DNA of 64,000 bases from Imbroritus primus (lineage in GTDB: Bacteria; Pseudomonadota; Gammaproteobacteria; Burkholderiales; Burkholderiaceae). A program made the translations under genes and the position numbers. The notes below the pieces were generated by a model. That model searched no databases, was not told where the DNA came from, and worked only from the letters and a program-made list of their open reading frames with translations. Location: the NCBI RefSeq assembly GCF_964332355.1, contig NZ_OZ201293.1, positions 2,480,001 through 2,544,000 of the forward strand. The letters run 5' to 3'. Shown here piece by piece: positions 62,453-64,000 of the stretch. Positions within the stretch are counted from its first letter, which is position 1, and every line of letters starts with the position of its first letter.

Positions 62453-62562
62453 GGCTCGGGCATATGATCGGCACGGCGCCGACAGAGTGTCCGCAGAAAA
62501 CCCGCAAGGGTAGGCAAAAGTGATGTTCGAAACATCCCCTTACAACGCTTACCCGTCCTGCG

Positions 62563-62591
62563 TTGTGCGGGATTCGTCCACTTTTTAACAT
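62563..62591 (+). promoter_or_regulatory. Candidate sigma-70 promoter for the small membrane protein gene
   Basis: TTGTGC (62563-62568), a spacer of exactly 17 bases, and TAACAT (62586-62591) lie 31 bases before the ATG at 62622. Confidence 0.45.
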
Positions 62592-62621
62592 GGGCAGGAC
62601 AGTTCAACAGAAAAACGAGCC

Positions 62622-62771
62622 ATGAAACTGCCCTTGCTATCCCTCGCCCTCCTGGCCATCGTGGTTGCCGCCACGCTGGTGGTCGTGATGTCGGACACTG
62701 TTACGCCGCAGCACTCGGAATACGGCATCGGCCGGATCGCCGCCCGTCACCTGCTCAGCATCACATGGTAA
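62622..62771 (+). CDS. Small single-pass membrane protein (49 residues)
   Basis: This frame encodes one hydrophobic helix at the N-terminus (MKLPLLSLALLAIVVAATLV and VVM), then a short polar tail ending RIAARHLLSITW. It has a promoter candidate at the right distance and an ACGAG before the ATG. It resembles membrane-anchored peptides but matches no family I know. It lies between divergent grpE and convergent HslR genes. Coding status is plausible, not proven. Confidence 0.5.
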   Translation: MKLPLLSLALLAIVVAATLVVVMSDTVTPQHSEYGIGRIAARHLLSITW

Positions 62772-62784
62772 TGCCCGACACGGC

Positions 62785-63180
62785 TCAATCGCGCAACTGT
62801 GTCATCCGCCGCCGGTCGCGTTTGGTCGGTCGGCCCTGCAACTGCTCGGCCGGCTCGCGGTACAGCTTGCGCCGCTCCGCTTCGACGGCGCGGGCTGCGC
62901 GGCTCGCCTCGCTTTCCTGATACAGCGTCTGCGCCACCGGCGCCGAACCCCGGGCCGCTGGAATCCCGAGCACCTCAATCTCCCAACGCTGCTGATGTGC
63001 CACGATCACCAGGCGATCGCCGGGATGCACTTCCTTGGCGGGCTTGCAGGCCTGGCCGTTCAACTGGACATGCCCTTTGTCGACCGCCTCGGTGGCGAGC
63101 GAACGTGTCTTGAAAAAGCGCGCACACCACAGCCACTTGTCAACGCGCAAGCGGTTCTCGGGGTTGGTGCCGATCTGCAT
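62785..63180 (-). CDS. hslR: Ribosome-associated S4-domain heat-shock protein HslR
   Basis: The 131-residue RNA-binding protein has an S4 domain (RVDKWLWCARFFKTRSLATEAVDKGHVQLNGQACKPAKEVHPGDRLVI) and a basic C-terminal tail (RREPAEQLQ..RPTKRDRRRM). E. coli Hsp15 (HslR) recycles stalled 50S subunits with nascent chains; this product has the same layout. The start (MQIGTNPEN, 63180) was set by the S4 domain, since the frame upstream overlaps hemH. The hemH stop codon is 2 bases away, so the genes are coupled. Confidence 0.92.
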   Translation of the reverse strand: MQIGTNPENRLRVDKWLWCARFFKTRSLATEAVDKGHVQLNGQACKPAKEVHPGDRLVIVAHQQRWEIEVLGIPAARGSAPVAQTLYQESEASRAARAVEAERRKLYREPAEQLQGRPTKRDRRRMTQLRD

Positions 63181-63182
63181 GG

Positions 63183-64000
63183 TCAGGCCGCCGCACCCCG
63201 CGCCTGGGCACGGCTGCGCTGGGCCTCCAGGGCATGCGGATGCGGCTCGGACAACGGCCAGCCCTGTAGGTGCGTCAGGGTCAGGTCGGCCAAGGCGGCG
63301 ATCCAGGACGGCGCATCGTTCAGGCACGGAATGAAATGGAAGTCGCCCCCGCCGGCATGGCGGAATTCCTCGCGGCCTTCCATAGCGATCTCTTCGAGCG
63401 TTTCCAGGCAATCGGCCACGAAGCCCGGGCAGAACACGTCGACGCGCCCCGTACCAACGCGCCCCAGCTCGACGAGGGTCGGCGCGGTATAGGGCTGCAG
63501 CCACTCGGCCTTGCCGAAACGCGACTGGAACGTGATCAGGTATTGCCCCGGCTCCAGGCCAAGCGCCTCTCCCAGCAGGCGGCCGGTCTTCAGGCATTCG
63601 CAGTGGTAGGGATCGCCGAGTTCCAGCGTGCGGCGCGGTACGCCATGGAACGACAGCAACAGCTTGCCGCCAGCGCCAAAGTCAGGGCGGCCGTGCCGTT
63701 TCCAGTACTCGAGGACGCGGTCGCGCAACGCTTCGATGTAGCCCGGATGATCGTGGAAATGCTTGACGGCCCGCAGCTCCGGCTGATTGCGCATGGCGCT
63801 GAATACTTCCGTTACCGCATCGAAGGCCGTGGCCGTGGTGGTGCCCGAGTACTGCGGGTACAGCGGCAGCACCAGAATACGCTCCGCGCCCTGGCGGCGC
63901 AGCGCGTGGATCACGGAAGGAATCGACGGATTGCCATAGCGCATGGCACAGGCCACTGTCACTTCGTGTCCTGCAGCCGTCAGGTGCTGTTGCAGCGCAT
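63183..64000 (-). CDS. hemH: Ferrochelatase (5' end beyond the window)
   Basis: The enzyme inserts ferrous iron into protoporphyrin IX, the last step of heme synthesis. About 272 C-terminal residues are in view. They contain VTVACAMRYGNPSI, ILVLPLYPQYSGTTTA, the catalytic His in LLLSFHGVPRRTLELGDPYHCEC, TFQSRFGKAEWLQPYT and VFCPGFVADCLETLEEI with the active-site Glu. The frame continues open past position 64000 (ALQQHLTAAGHE precedes the part shown). Family length is about 350-370, so roughly 80-100 residues are missing upstream. It is 2 bases from hslR. Confidence 0.95.
   Translation of the reverse strand, partial: ALQQHLTAAGHEVTVACAMRYGNPSIPSVIHALRRQGAERILVLPLYPQYSGTTTATAFDAVTEVFSAMRNQPELRAVKHFHDHPGYIEALRDRVLEYWKRHGRPDFGAGGKLLLSFHGVPRRTLELGDPYHCECLKTGRLLGEALGLEPGQYLITFQSRFGKAEWLQPYTAPTLVELGRVGTGRVDVFCPGFVADCLETLEEIAMEGREEFRHAGGGDFHFIPCLNDAPSWIAALADLTLTHLQGWPLSEPHPHALEAQRSRAQARGAAA

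Overview
The window is a gene-dense, high-GC (roughly 60-65% by eye) chromosomal segment of a Burkholderiales betaproteobacterium, most likely Burkholderiaceae. Three things point there. The core-gene order resembles Ralstonia/Cupriavidus-type chromosomes (sodB-xseA-exbBD-lpxK-kdsB-adk; argF/argG with DUF3579, rpsT and murJ; mutL-miaA; purM facing permease-hda-HAD-pcnB-folK-kinase-panB; dnaJ-dnaK-grpE-HslR-hemH). There is a full tripartite tricarboxylate (Tct/Bug) transporter set. DUF3579 and DUF486 are typical of the group. The genus assignment is an inference from remembered synteny.

Left end (1-2400): a small accessory zone at the 3' end of icd. Two near-identical 160-bp direct repeats each contain a terminator and a short copy of the icd 3' end. 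They bound a low-GC DUF2971 gene and a truncated tyrosine integrase, which looks like a stack of old integration events at icd.

2400-10300: icd, a RluE-type pseudouridine synthase, two small exported proteins, a chemoreceptor, sodB and xseA. 10300-13400: marR divergent from tctBA. This block is flanked by two copies of a 79-bp element rich in TCCACA/TGTGGA motifs, so it looks inserted between xseA and exbB. 13400-17650: exbBD-lpxK-trm112-kdsB, then adk. 17870-30770: a mixed housekeeping region (HSD10-type dehydrogenase, ggt, amiC-tsaE divergent from queG, a Bug receptor, ogt-xerD-ybaK, plsY, yajQ, murB).

30790-42800: patatin lipase, ppnP, argG, argF, DUF3579, rpsT, murJ, SirB1-like protein, DedA, mutL-miaA. 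42966-52570: a PabB-PabC fusion that overlaps a TupBC transporter pair tail to tail, followed (on the minus strand) by the tightly overlapping operon permease-hda-HAD-pcnB-folK-DUF486-kinase-panB-tupB-tupC. 52830-64000: purM, a large ankyrin-repeat protein of unknown role with effector-like features, then the dnaJ, dnaK, grpE, HslR and hemH heat-shock/heme genes with an outer-membrane phospholipase A gene between dnaK and grpE.

No rRNA, tRNA or CRISPR array was found. The most unusual items are the icd attachment-site array, the duplicated element around marR-tctBA with nearby DnaA-box-like sites, the ankyrin protein with 30-residue repeats and a C-terminal KRKR, a palindromic MITE-like repeat present twice, and several genes whose -10 hexamers lie exactly where a leaderless transcript would start.
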